From Paenibacillus harenae (lineage in GTDB: Bacteria > Bacillota > Bacilli > Paenibacillales > Paenibacillaceae): a stretch of DNA of 64,000 bases. The translations under genes were made by a program, and so were the position numbers. The notes under the pieces are model-generated. The model had not been told where the DNA came from. It made no database searches and worked only from the letters and a program-made list of their open reading frames with translations. Shown here piece after piece: positions 26,850 through 35,833 of the stretch. Within the stretch, counting starts at the first letter, position 1; every line of letters starts with the position of its first letter. The stretch is from assembly GCF_030812415.1 (NCBI RefSeq), contig NZ_JAUSST010000001.1, positions 558,001-622,000 on the forward strand, read 5' to 3'.

Positions 26850-27947
26850 CTAACGATGATCTGCGCCGATTGCTTCGGCAATATTCCGGTAGCCGTCCTT
26901 GCGCAAGCATTCCTTAAGTCCGTTCGTTAATTCGCGAAGCAATCCTGGCCCTTTATAGATGAGCGCGGTGTAAATTTCAACCAGCGACGCTCCTGCGCGG
27001 ATTTTATCGTATGCATCTTGAGCCGTAAAAATGCCGCCCGAGCCAATAATAGGCAGCTGCCCGCCCGTCTGCCGGTAAACGGCGCGAATGACCTCCGTCG
27101 AACGATCGCGCAGCGGCTTGCCGCTAAGACCGCCCGACTCGCTTGCATGCTGATGGCGAAGGCCTTCCCGCGATAAGGTCGTATTGGTCGCGATAATGCC
27201 CGATACGCCGCTCTCCATTATCGTCGATACCGTATGCTCCAGCTCGTCACCGGTCATATCGGGAGCAATCTTGACGAGAACCGGCTTCGTCTTCTGACCT
27301 GACTTGGCCCCTTGGCGATTCATCTCTCCCATGACCGCGCCAAGCAGCTTGCGCAGCTCGTCGCCGTGCTGCAGGTCGCGAAGACCTTGCGTATTCGGGG
27401 AACTAATATTAACGACGAAGAAATCGCCGTAGCTATATAACGTACGAATGCAAGCCTCGTAATCCTCATGAGCCTGCTCGTTGGGCGTTGCTTTGTTTTT
27501 GCCGATATTGACCGCGATCGGGATTCGGCTGATCTTACGCCTTGCGAGCCGCGCCGCCATCGCTTCCGTACCGTCATTATTGAAGCCCATACGGTTAATG
27601 AGCGCTTCGTCCGGAGGAAGGCGGAACAGTCTCGGCAGCTCGTTGCCGGCTTGTCCCTTCGGCGTAACCGTTCCTACCTCGGCGAAGCCGAAGCCGATGC
27701 TGGAGAAGCCGTCAGCCGCCTTGCCGTTCTTATCCAGTCCTGCTGCAAGCCCGACCGGATGCGGAAACGCAAGGCCGAACAGTTCCATCGCAAGCTCGGA
27801 CGAAGGAGCGACGCCGTACATCGCATGCATGATACCGGTCATGCCGGGGATGCGGCCGCCGGCAGCCAGACCATCGATCACGAGATGATGCGCCTTTTCT
27901 GGATCCATTTTGAAAAAAACAGGTTTTAGAATAGAAGAATAAAGCAA
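26850..27947 (-). CDS. pyrD: Dihydroorotate dehydrogenase, quinone-dependent (class 2)
   Basis: FMN enzyme of pyrimidine synthesis, 365 residues. The membrane-associating N-terminal helix region (LYSSILKPVFFKMDPEKAHHL) and VNISSPNTQGLRDLQ with the serine catalytic base mark class 2, which passes electrons to quinone. Many Bacillus use the class 1B PyrD/PyrK instead, so this form outside a pyr operon is typical of Paenibacillus-type genomes. relQ follows. Confidence 0.94.
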   Translation of the reverse strand: MLYSSILKPVFFKMDPEKAHHLVIDGLAAGGRIPGMTGIMHAMYGVAPSSELAMELFGLAFPHPVGLAAGLDKNGKAADGFSSIGFGFAEVGTVTPKGQAGNELPRLFRLPPDEALINRMGFNNDGTEAMAARLARRKISRIPIAVNIGKNKATPNEQAHEDYEACIRTLYSYGDFFVVNISSPNTQGLRDLQHGDELRKLLGAVMGEMNRQGAKSGQKTKPVLVKIAPDMTGDELEHTVSTIMESGVSGIIATNTTLSREGLRHQHASESGGLSGKPLRDRSTEVIRAVYRQTGGQLPIIGSGGIFTAQDAYDKIRAGASLVEIYTALIYKGPGLLRELTNGLKECLRKDGYRNIAEAIGADHR

Positions 27948-28044
27948 CTAACCACTCCGTTCCAAGATGTATGTTCTACGGAACAGTTTATCTTTTTTGA
28001 GACAAAAAGAAAAGAGCTGCAGCCATTTGAAAACGCTCGCACGG

Positions 28045-28073
28045 TTGCGGCTTTTGAAGAAAACGATTACAAT
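28045..28073 (+). promoter_or_regulatory. Sigma-A promoter of a small membrane protein gene
   Basis: TTGCGG (28045-28050), 17 bases, TACAAT (28068-28073), 43 bases before the start codon. Confidence 0.7.
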
Positions 28074-28116
28074 GAGATCAGCTATTTTCATTAAGAAATA
28101 GAAAGGTTGATTGTCG

Positions 28117-28254
28117 ATGAGCGCCGCCAAAAGAAAACCGCCCGTTATGAAAACAAAGCCGAAGGAAGAAGTAAACAAGAAAGCGCTGATCTGGATCGGC
28201 TCCATTGCAGCTGTAGTCGTCGTCGCGGTCGCCGTTCTACTTATCGTATCCTAG
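28117..28254 (+). CDS. Small single-pass membrane protein (45 residues)
   Basis: MSAAKRKPPVMKTKPKEEVN is followed by KKALIWIGSIAAVVVVAVAV and LLIVS: a basic, lysine- and proline-rich inside region and one C-terminal hydrophobic helix. GAAAGG lies about ten bases before the ATG and a good promoter lies upstream. I do not know a function; it may help anchor or tune a membrane complex. It is convergent with the L,D-transpeptidase gene, 16 bases apart, with no clear terminator. Confidence 0.7.
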   Translation: MSAAKRKPPVMKTKPKEEVNKKALIWIGSIAAVVVVAVAVLLIVS

Positions 28255-28270
28255 TATTGCACATGCTAGC

Positions 28271-29731
28271 CTAGTTCAACCATTCATACACTTTGACGGG
28301 ATTGGTTTCATCCTGCTTCGGCTCCAGCTTGAATCTTCCGGCTGCCGGCTTCGAATCGGATGGAAGCGTCCCGTTTTTCACTATCACCGGCGTGCCGAGC
28401 GGTACAAGATCGTAAAGCTCCTCTACATCGGCCTTGCCCATTCGGATGCAGCCAAGCGACTCGTCCTTGCCGATGCTCTCAGGTTCGTCCGTTCCATGGA
28501 TGGCATAAAGCGTATTCGATAACGTCATGCCTCTGCTGCCGAACGTTCCGTTGTCGCTCCCGTTCGGATTTTTTACCTTCTCGCTAATATAGAAGCTGCC
28601 CTCCGGCGTACGATCCGCGCCTAAGCCCACCTTATAGCTGCGAACGATGATATTCCCTTGAACGACAGCCAGTCGATGCGTGGCCTTATCGACCACGATC
28701 TCGAGCGGCTTGCTCCAATCCGGCTCCATATAGCCATTCGTTCCGATGACCGAAACGGCCGCAGCCTCATTATCGTTGCCGCTGCCGTCCTGTCCACTTG
28801 AAGCTTTCGTGCCCTTCTCGCCGTTCTTATCGGCCCGCTCCCTCGCCTTCAAGCGCTCGAGCACCTCGCGGAACACTTCCCGCATGCCGTCCTTCATGCC
28901 CGCAAGTACATTGTTCGGATACGGTCTAACGAGATCGTCCAGCTTGCTTGGCCAATTTCCGTACAGCTTTTTATATTGTGTAACCGCGCTGCCAACCGTC
29001 CAGTGAAGCTCTTGCTTCGTTTGCCAATCTCGATACTCCTTATAGATGCCGGATGATTCGGCAGGAATGCAGTTGCACGTATCGGAGTCGAACATCGTAA
29101 CTTCCATTTCGTTGCCGTCATCCGTTCGAATACCGTTGCTTCCTTCGGCATCGGCCTGGTCCTCCTCGGAAGACTCAAGCTGCTTGGCTTCAACCGCCAT
29201 CACAATGCGTGCGCTTCCCGTCCAATTGCGCCAGCCTTTGTCCTCTTCCAGCTTTGCCGCGATCGCCTTCAGCGGTGCCGATTGGCCGGCGCTAATAAGC
29301 CCGTCCCACGCATAACCAACCGGGCGAAGCTCCTTTTGCGGAATGAAAATCACGCCTACCTTAGATACCGTCTCCCTCGTGCCTGCAATCGGCGGCGAGA
29401 CCGCCTCCTCTTGGTTCATATCGCGGCCGCCCGGCAAGCTGAAGACGAGTCCCAGCAAAACGATTGCTACGAGCGCCGAACGTCTTGCGAACCTTTTATT
29501 CTTCTGCTTCCGACTCCATTCCTTCCATATTTGCAACTGATGCTCGGCAAGCGGATGGCTCTCGTGCTCGAATGCATCGTATATTTCGCCTGCCTGAATG
29601 AAACAGTAGTTTGCCTTGCCCTCCTTGCCCGCGAGGGAATATTGCTTGCCAAGCAAATACCAGCCCATCTGGTTATCAGGATGCTGCTTCACGAATTGCT
29701 TCAAATAGAATATGTCTTCCGGCGATTCCAT
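28271..29731 (-). CDS. L,D-transpeptidase with cytoplasmic TPR-like region
   Basis: 486 residues. Residues 1-80 (YLKQFVKQHPDNQMGWYLLG) look TPR-like and would stay inside; one membrane segment (about 85-103, SALVAIVLLGLVFSLPGG) follows; then a linker and a C-terminal YkuD domain outside (about 345-455) with LYAIHGTDEPESIG and the catalytic SLGCIRMG (Cys near 428, His near 410). YkuD enzymes cross-link peptidoglycan or tether proteins to it. The ATG at 29731 after GGAGGGGG is chosen over an in-frame ATG at 29785. The C-terminus shows no LysM repeat. Confidence 0.88.
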   Translation of the reverse strand: MESPEDIFYLKQFVKQHPDNQMGWYLLGKQYSLAGKEGKANYCFIQAGEIYDAFEHESHPLAEHQLQIWKEWSRKQKNKRFARRSALVAIVLLGLVFSLPGGRDMNQEEAVSPPIAGTRETVSKVGVIFIPQKELRPVGYAWDGLISAGQSAPLKAIAAKLEEDKGWRNWTGSARIVMAVEAKQLESSEEDQADAEGSNGIRTDDGNEMEVTMFDSDTCNCIPAESSGIYKEYRDWQTKQELHWTVGSAVTQYKKLYGNWPSKLDDLVRPYPNNVLAGMKDGMREVFREVLERLKARERADKNGEKGTKASSGQDGSGNDNEAAAVSVIGTNGYMEPDWSKPLEIVVDKATHRLAVVQGNIIVRSYKVGLGADRTPEGSFYISEKVKNPNGSDNGTFGSRGMTLSNTLYAIHGTDEPESIGKDESLGCIRMGKADVEELYDLVPLGTPVIVKNGTLPSDSKPAAGRFKLEPKQDETNPVKVYEWLN

Positions 29732-29823
29732 CCCATATCCCCCTCCATTAGCCTGTATATATCCTATATCGGTCAAATGCTGCAATCATTACAATATCTG
29801 GAGGAGAACTCGTTGTCTTTTCG

Positions 29824-29870
29824 CAAAAAAAGAAGCTCCCTGCCGTCCTTGAGAACGTTAGGGAACTTCT
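29824..29870 (-). terminator. Ferredoxin gene terminator
   Basis: GAAGTTCCCT and AGGGAGCTTC pair on the minus strand, followed by seven T. Confidence 0.85.
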
Positions 29871-29894
29871 GTCTGTCGTATGAGGTGATTGTTT

Positions 29895-30167
<273 letters not shown>

Positions 30168-30189
30168 CTAGTATACTTGCCGTAAACCC

Positions 30190-31482
30190 TCACTCATCAA
30201 TATATAACAAACCATCGTCTTTTTGCAAGGATGTCCCTCGAATTCGTTTATTCCTAATTAAGGCTGAAGGATCGTCGCCCAGCATGCCGGCCGTCAATAC
30301 GGCGTCTTCGCCGAATTTATCCCTCAGCTTATCCATGGCTTTCGTCAACGCTTCCTTTTTGGGCTGCTCCTCATAGCTGAACAGATCAAGCTGCATCGCC
30401 GTTTCATCGATCAGAGATAAGTTCTGAAGCGTTACCCCCAGCAGCCTGACCGGCTCGCCGTGCTTCCAATGCTGATCGAATAAGCGGCAAGCTTCCCGAT
30501 ACACGATATCGGTCGTATCCGTCGGAGCGCTTAACGTATGCGACCGGTTAATCGTCGTCATATCCTGCCTTCGGACCGTTATCTGAACGGTTAAAGCGAC
30601 CAGCTTCTGACGGCGCAAGCGGCGGCATGTCTGATCGGATAAGTTGAGCAATACTCTATGCGCGTCTTCTTTGGCAACGATGTCGCTTGGCAGCGTGGTC
30701 GTATGCCCGATCGATTTGTTAAGCTCGCGATTCGCATTCACAACCGATTGATCCATCCCGTGCGCCGCCGACTTCATCCATGAGCCAACGACACCGAAAT
30801 GCTTAATCAACAATTGCTCGTCAGTCTGAGCCAACTGTCCGATCGTGCGAATGTTCATCTTGATCAGCTTATCCGCCGTCTTCCTGCCGATACCGAACAA
30901 GGTGTCGCATGGCTTATCCCACAATAATCGCGGAACGTCACGTATGCGAAGAACCGTTAATCCATTCGGCTTCTTCATGTCGGATGCCATCTTGGCGAGC
31001 AGCTTGTTAGGGGCCAGGCCGATGGAGCATGGCAGCGACCATTCCGTCTGAATACGCTTCTGCAGCGATTCTGCAATCTCCAGCGGCGTGCCGAACAGCT
31101 TCGAGCCTGTAATGTCCATATAACATTCGTCGATCGACACCGATTCCACGAGCGGCGTATACTGCCTGGCGATGGCCATAAATCCTCTAGAATACTTGCG
31201 GTACAGGTCAAAATCCGGCTGGATAAGGATGAGCGACGGACATTGCTTCATCGCTTGTCTGACCGTCATCCCCGTCTTGACCCCCATTCGCCTTGCCGCG
31301 TAGGAGCAAGTAACGACAATGCCTTTGCGAAGCTCGACGCTTCCGGCAACGGCGGTCGGCTTATCTTTATAATTCTCAGGCTGCTCCGCTTCATGCACAG
31401 AGCAATAGAAGGCATTCATATCCAAATGGATAATAACGCGTCCCTTGGGCGGATAATGCTCACTCGTATCTGACACTGGCAT
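30190..31482 (-). CDS. dinB: DNA polymerase IV (Y family)
   Basis: Error-prone translesion polymerase of 430 residues. Catalytic acids are D21 (HLDMNAFY) and D118/E119 (SVSIDECYMD). Helix-hairpin-helix DTLFGIGRKTADKLIKMNI is near residue 195 and a sliding-clamp binding motif QLDLF is near 376. The length and motifs fit the DinB/PolYA group rather than UmuC. No LexA box was recognised in the short upstream region. Confidence 0.93.
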   Translation of the reverse strand: MPVSDTSEHYPPKGRVIIHLDMNAFYCSVHEAEQPENYKDKPTAVAGSVELRKGIVVTCSYAARRMGVKTGMTVRQAMKQCPSLILIQPDFDLYRKYSRGFMAIARQYTPLVESVSIDECYMDITGSKLFGTPLEIAESLQKRIQTEWSLPCSIGLAPNKLLAKMASDMKKPNGLTVLRIRDVPRLLWDKPCDTLFGIGRKTADKLIKMNIRTIGQLAQTDEQLLIKHFGVVGSWMKSAAHGMDQSVVNANRELNKSIGHTTTLPSDIVAKEDAHRVLLNLSDQTCRRLRRQKLVALTVQITVRRQDMTTINRSHTLSAPTDTTDIVYREACRLFDQHWKHGEPVRLLGVTLQNLSLIDETAMQLDLFSYEEQPKKEALTKAMDKLRDKFGEDAVLTAGMLGDDPSALIRNKRIRGTSLQKDDGLLYIDE

Positions 31483-31590
31483 AAAACGGATTCACCTCCC
31501 GCTGAAAAGAAGCTTCATATCAAAACATATGTTCCCAATATAACACTAATAACCTTAGCATACGATTGGCCCATCCTCAAGTCAACCGAA

Positions 31591-31623
31591 GCGAAACGGC
31601 TAACGCCGTCCATTTGGCGGCGG
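31591..31623 (+). repeat. Partial copy of palindromic GCGAAACGGC repeat (copy 3)
   Basis: GCGAAACGGCTAACGCCGTC then CATTTGGCGGCGG shares its first two blocks with the copies at 43179 and 44469 but lacks the CGTTTCGC right arm. It lies in the gap upstream of cimA. Confidence 0.6.
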
Positions 31624-31667
31624 ATTAGAAAAAAACGATTCCTCCTCTCTACTTTCAACTAAACAAG

Positions 31668-31676
31668 TGTTATAAT
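31668..31676 (+). promoter_or_regulatory. Extended -10 promoter element of cimA
   Basis: TGTTATAAT (TGn plus TATAAT) 48 bases before the cimA start; no clear -35 box. Confidence 0.6.
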
Positions 31677-31724
31677 AGTACATTATGATTTGAAAAGGCC
31701 ATCAGTGAAGGAGGCGTCCCGATA

Positions 31725-33341
31725 ATGACAACAATCATCTCAATCTTTGATACGACGCTGCGCGACGGAACGCAAGGCGAGGGGATCAGCCTGTCGGCGG
31801 ATGATAAATTGAAAATTGCCCAGAAGCTCGACACTTTGGGCGTTCATTATATTGAAGGCGGCAATCCGGGAAGCAACAGCAAGGATATCGAGTTTTTTCA
31901 GCGTGTTAAGTCATTGAATCTGAGTGCCAAGATTACGGCATTCGGCAGTACGCGCCGCAAGAACAGCTTGGCGGAGCAAGACGCCAGCCTGCTGCGGATC
32001 GTAGAATCGGGCGTACCGGCAGCGACGCTCGTCGGCAAAGCATGGGACTTCCACGTACATACTGCGCTTCAGACGACGCTGGAAGAGAACCTGGCGATGA
32101 TCTATGACTCCTTTGCCTTCCTAAAACGCAATGGGGTAGAAGCGATGTACGACGCGGAGCATTTCTTCGACGGCTACAAGAACAATCCGGAATATGCGCT
32201 GGCAGCGCTGAAGAAAGCACAGGACGCAGGAGCCGATTGGCTCGTTCTATGCGACACGAACGGCGGTACGCTGCCGGGCGAGATTACGGAGATCGTCACG
32301 CGCGTACGCGAAGAGCTAAGCGCCGAGATCGGAATTCACACCCATAACGATTGCGAACTGGCCGTTGCGAACACGTTGGCCGCCGTACAAGCGGGCGCAA
32401 GGCAAGTGCAAGGTACCATTAACGGCTATGGCGAGCGTTGCGGCAACGCTAACCTATGCTCCATCATTCCGAATCTGCAGCTCAAGCTGGGATACGACTG
32501 CTTGCCGGAAGATAAGCTCCGCACGCTCACATCTACGGCTCGCTATGTCTCCGAGATCGCTAATGTGCATATGCCGGTCGGCCAAGCCTATGTCGGCAAT
32601 GCGGCATTCGCACACAAGGGCGGCATTCACGTATCGGCTATTATGAAGGATTCCAAAACCTATGAGCATATCCAGCCGGAGCTTGTAGGCAACAAGCAGC
32701 GGATTCTCGTCTCCGAGCTTGCCGGACAAAGCAACATCATATCGAAAGCGCAGGAGCTTGGTCTGGACGTCAATGCCAACAACGACAAGACGAAGCAGAT
32801 TATGGATCAGATTAAGGAATTGGAACATCAAGGCTATCAATTCGAAGGCGCGGACGCATCGCTTGAGCTTCTCCTTCGCGATGCATTCGGCGGCGAATCG
32901 AAGGAATTGTTCAAGATAGAGTCGTTCAAAATGCTCGTTGAGAAAACGAACGGCCAGATGCTGTCGGAAGCGATCGTGAAAATCAACGTTGACGGCGAGC
33001 AAGTCTATACCGCTGCTGAAGGCAACGGGCCGGTCAATGCGCTCGATAACGCGCTGCGCAAGGCGCTCGTTCAATTTTATCCAAAGATCGAGCACATTCA
33101 TCTTTCCGACTATAAGGTGCGCGTCATTGACGAGAAGGACGCGACTGCAGCCAAAGTACGCGTGCTCATCGAGTCAACCGGCCTCGACAATACGTGGAGC
33201 ACAGTCGGCGTATCCAACAATGTCATCGAAGCGAGCTGGGAAGCGCTCGTGGACAGCATCCGTTACGCACTGATAGGCATGGTGAAGGTTGAATCGCGAG
33301 CTAATGATCATAACGACCGAATCGGTCTCGTGAACCACTAG
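31725..33341 (+). CDS. cimA: Citramalate synthase
   Basis: Condenses pyruvate and acetyl-CoA to citramalate, the threonine-independent entry to isoleucine. 538 residues: an alpha-isopropylmalate synthase-like barrel with DTTLRDGTQGEGISLS at the start and GIHTHNDCELAVANTL (metal HxH) near 205-220, and a C-terminal LeuA-type regulatory domain from about 390. The IEGGNPGSNSKD start and this length separate CimA from 2-isopropylmalate synthase. AAGGAGG precedes the ATG. It stands alone, with its own promoter and terminator, not in an ilv-leu operon. Confidence 0.92.
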   Translation: MTTIISIFDTTLRDGTQGEGISLSADDKLKIAQKLDTLGVHYIEGGNPGSNSKDIEFFQRVKSLNLSAKITAFGSTRRKNSLAEQDASLLRIVESGVPAATLVGKAWDFHVHTALQTTLEENLAMIYDSFAFLKRNGVEAMYDAEHFFDGYKNNPEYALAALKKAQDAGADWLVLCDTNGGTLPGEITEIVTRVREELSAEIGIHTHNDCELAVANTLAAVQAGARQVQGTINGYGERCGNANLCSIIPNLQLKLGYDCLPEDKLRTLTSTARYVSEIANVHMPVGQAYVGNAAFAHKGGIHVSAIMKDSKTYEHIQPELVGNKQRILVSELAGQSNIISKAQELGLDVNANNDKTKQIMDQIKELEHQGYQFEGADASLELLLRDAFGGESKELFKIESFKMLVEKTNGQMLSEAIVKINVDGEQVYTAAEGNGPVNALDNALRKALVQFYPKIEHIHLSDYKVRVIDEKDATAAKVRVLIESTGLDNTWSTVGVSNNVIEASWEALVDSIRYALIGMVKVESRANDHNDRIGLVNH

Positions 33342-33360
33342 AAAAAAGAATAGAACGAAA

Positions 33361-33400
33361 AGAGGCACAGGGAGCATCTCGTCGATGCATCCTGTGCCTC
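33361..33400. terminator. Bidirectional terminator of cimA and the TlpA-like gene
   Basis: AGAGGCACAGG and CCTGTGCCTCT pair, with an inner GCATC/GATGC stem; T-rich sequence follows on the plus strand. Confidence 0.85.
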
Positions 33401-33412
33401 TTCTATTTTCGA

Positions 33413-33946
33413 TTACATCCACTTCTCAATCAAACGCTCCCACTCTTCGAACGTTATCACGCCGTTAATTCGTTCGCGTATCACGCCGTTGCTGTCAATA
33501 AGGAATGTCGTAGGAAACGTATCCACCTTATATTTCTTCGTAACATCCCCTTCTCTGTCCATGAGTATCGGGAACGTAAACTCATGGTCAGCGACAAATT
33601 CCCGCGCAGCCCGTTCTTTGTCGTACTTCGTCGCATTGACGCCGTATAACATGATGGCATCTCCGTATTTTTCATGCAGTTTCTGCAAGTCGGGCGCTTC
33701 CAGCTCGCAAGGTCCGCACCAAGACGCCCAGAAGTTAACGAAGGTTAGCTTCTCGCGTTTCCCGCCGACAGCGTAGGATTGCTCATCCAGCGCCGGCAGC
33801 TCGAACGTTGCCGCCTCGAACCCAGCCTTTGGCTTGAATCCTTCTGCCGAAGCCGCCAGCGATTCGTTTCCTTTATTTATGTATTGGTACACCGCTAATC
33901 CCGCAAAAACAAAAGCGATCGTAAACAAAGCAATCATGCGTTTCAT
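33413..33946 (-). CDS. TlpA/ResA-like membrane thiol-disulfide oxidoreductase
   Basis: 177 residues with a signal anchor (about 4-22) and a thioredoxin domain outside. The active site is WCGPC (C77, C80) and VDTFPTTFLID carries the cis-proline. ResA-type proteins reduce cytochrome c haem-site cysteines and other outside thiols. GAAGGACG precedes the ATG at 33946. It is not beside ccd or res genes, so the partner is unclear. Confidence 0.88.
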   Translation of the reverse strand: MKRMIALFTIAFVFAGLAVYQYINKGNESLAASAEGFKPKAGFEAATFELPALDEQSYAVGGKREKLTFVNFWASWCGPCELEAPDLQKLHEKYGDAIMLYGVNATKYDKERAAREFVADHEFTFPILMDREGDVTKKYKVDTFPTTFLIDSNGVIRERINGVITFEEWERLIEKWM

Positions 33947-34084
33947 GATGCACGTCCTTCTTTCACTTAAATTCAATCCACTATTCGAACTGCCTACATC
34001 GTACCATGCGCCGAATGGAAGCTCAAGACGAAGGGCACATTAGCCATAAATACGTCACGAAATAGAAACAGAGGAGGCTCCTTT

Positions 34085-35296
34085 ATGGCACAATCCAAAT
34101 CCAAGTGGGTCCAGTTTTCCGCATTTGCTACCGTGCCGCTCGTTCTTGTGCTTGGCAACTCCATGCTTGTTCCCGTGCTGCCGGATATGGCCAAGCATAT
34201 GAAGCTCTCCGAGTTGCAATCGAGCCTCGTTATAACGTTATTCTCGGTTAGCGCAGGATTGTTCATACCTTTCATCGGGTATTTATCCGATCGAATGCGC
34301 CGCAAAGCCGTCATCGTCCCCGCACTCGCCTTATACGGCGCTGCAGGGATCATGGCTGGAATGGCAGCCGTGTGGAATTCATATCCCTTGTTGATCGCCA
34401 TGCGAAGCGTACAAGGGCTTGCAGCCGCCGGTACGTCGCCGATCGCGATGGCGCTCGTGGGAGATATGTATAAGGACGGCGAAGAGAGCGAAGCGCTCGG
34501 ACTTATCGAGGCATCGAACGGAGCAGGCAAAGTAATCAGTCCAATTATTGGCTCGCTGCTGGGTTTATGGTCTTGGTATGCACCGTTTTTCGCTTTTCCT
34601 TTTTTCTGCGCAGGATCGTTGATTGCCGTCATCTTTCTGATCAAGGAACCGAAGCAGAAGGAGAAGCCTCTACCTTTCAAGAAATATATTGTTGAAATCA
34701 AGGCCATCTATGCCAAAAACTTAACATGGCTGCTGACAGCCTACGCTGCCGGCGCGTTAGGCTTGTTCATCCTATTCGGCGTACTCTTCTACTTATCCGA
34801 CATGCTCGAGAAGCCTCCCTATTCGATTGACGGCGTCGCCAAAGGCGGATTGCTTGCCATCCCGCTGTTAGGCCTCGTCTTGACGGCTTATACGACCGGG
34901 CGGTTAATTAAGAATAAAAAGAAACTGATGCGAAAACTCATGCTAATTGGATTATCCGTTATTGTTTTATCCTTGTCCGCAGCCGCAATATGGCATTCAA
35001 ACCTGATCGCTCTGATCTCCTTCGTGACGATAAGCAGTATTGGAACCGGCCTGCTGCTCCCTTGCTTGAATACGATGATAACCGGCTGTGCCGAAAGAGC
35101 CTTTAGAGGTACCATCACATCGTTCTATAGCAGTCTGCGCTTCCTCGGCGTTGCTGCCGGACCACCCTTGTTCAGTTTTATCGCCGGCAAGTCCGTGACG
35201 ATGCTGTTCATCATCCTCGTTATCTTATCTGCCGCCTCTTTATGGCTCGTCTTTCGCTTTATCCACCCGGGGGCGCAAACGACGAACAGCGGCTAA
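34085..35296 (+). CDS. MFS drug-efflux-type transporter
   Basis: 403 residues, 12 predicted membrane segments. LVLVLGNSMLVPVLPDM in helix 1, GYLSDRMRRK in the first loop and the helix-5 pattern SNGAGKVISPIIGSLLG are typical of the DHA1 drug:H+ antiporters (Bmr/NorA-like). GAGGAGG lies before the ATG. The substrate is not predictable. It is a single gene with a hairpin after it. Confidence 0.88.
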   Translation: MAQSKSKWVQFSAFATVPLVLVLGNSMLVPVLPDMAKHMKLSELQSSLVITLFSVSAGLFIPFIGYLSDRMRRKAVIVPALALYGAAGIMAGMAAVWNSYPLLIAMRSVQGLAAAGTSPIAMALVGDMYKDGEESEALGLIEASNGAGKVISPIIGSLLGLWSWYAPFFAFPFFCAGSLIAVIFLIKEPKQKEKPLPFKKYIVEIKAIYAKNLTWLLTAYAAGALGLFILFGVLFYLSDMLEKPPYSIDGVAKGGLLAIPLLGLVLTAYTTGRLIKNKKKLMRKLMLIGLSVIVLSLSAAAIWHSNLIALISFVTISSIGTGLLLPCLNTMITGCAERAFRGTITSFYSSLRFLGVAAGPPLFSFIAGKSVTMLFIILVILSAASLWLVFRFIHPGAQTTNSG

Positions 35297-35310
35297 TCAT
35301 TAGCCGCTGT
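35286..35310 (+). terminator. Hairpin at the end of the MFS gene
   Basis: A 12-bp perfect stem, ACAGCGGCTAAT and ATTAGCCGCTGT, that includes the stop codon; only a short pyrimidine tract follows. Confidence 0.65.
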
Positions 35311-35365
35311 CTCCTTTAAAGGTTATAATAAGGCTATAACTTCAATACGTAAGGAGGCAAAAGGA

Positions 35366-35833
35366 ATGGAACAGCTCAACCGGATTCCAATTCATGAGGT
35401 TGGTCTCATCACGAGGCAGGCCTATAATCAATTGCTGAGCATATGTCTTGGCAGTCTGCCGGAGGAAGCTTGCGGCATCGTTGCAAGCCGAACTTCAGCG
35501 CCTGGCGACGATCTATCAGCCGCAAGTCCAATCGATACGATTATCCCAATACGCAACATTCACTCCAGCCCTCGTACGGCATTCAAATTCGATCCGGAGC
35601 AATGGACATCCGCTTATTACGAAATGCAAACAAACCGACAATCGCTTGTCGGCTTATTCCACTCCCATCCCTCTACCGAGGCTATACCGTCCAGCTTGGA
35701 TCAAGCTGGCTTCTGGCCTGCCTCGTCTATCTCCTATTGGATCGTATCGCTTGCAGATCGCAGCTCACCGCGCATTCAGCCTTATCGCCGCATTCATGGG
35801 GGCTTCGAGCCGCTCGAGCTAGTGTTTGCTTAA
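35366..35833 (+). CDS. JAMM/M67 family metallopeptidase
   Basis: 155 residues. The zinc JAMM signature is complete: E34 in LPEEACGI, H99-x-H101 (FHSHPS), Ser109 seven residues later and D112. Bacterial JAMM proteins release ubiquitin-like sulfur carriers (ThiS/MoaD-like) or act in cysteine synthesis. No carrier or E1-like gene is adjacent here, so the substrate is open. AAGGAGG precedes the ATG. The last 15 bases overlap the end of the convergent exonuclease gene. Confidence 0.88.
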   Translation: MEQLNRIPIHEVGLITRQAYNQLLSICLGSLPEEACGIVASRTSAPGDDLSAASPIDTIIPIRNIHSSPRTAFKFDPEQWTSAYYEMQTNRQSLVGLFHSHPSTEAIPSSLDQAGFWPASSISYWIVSLADRSSPRIQPYRRIHGGFEPLELVFA

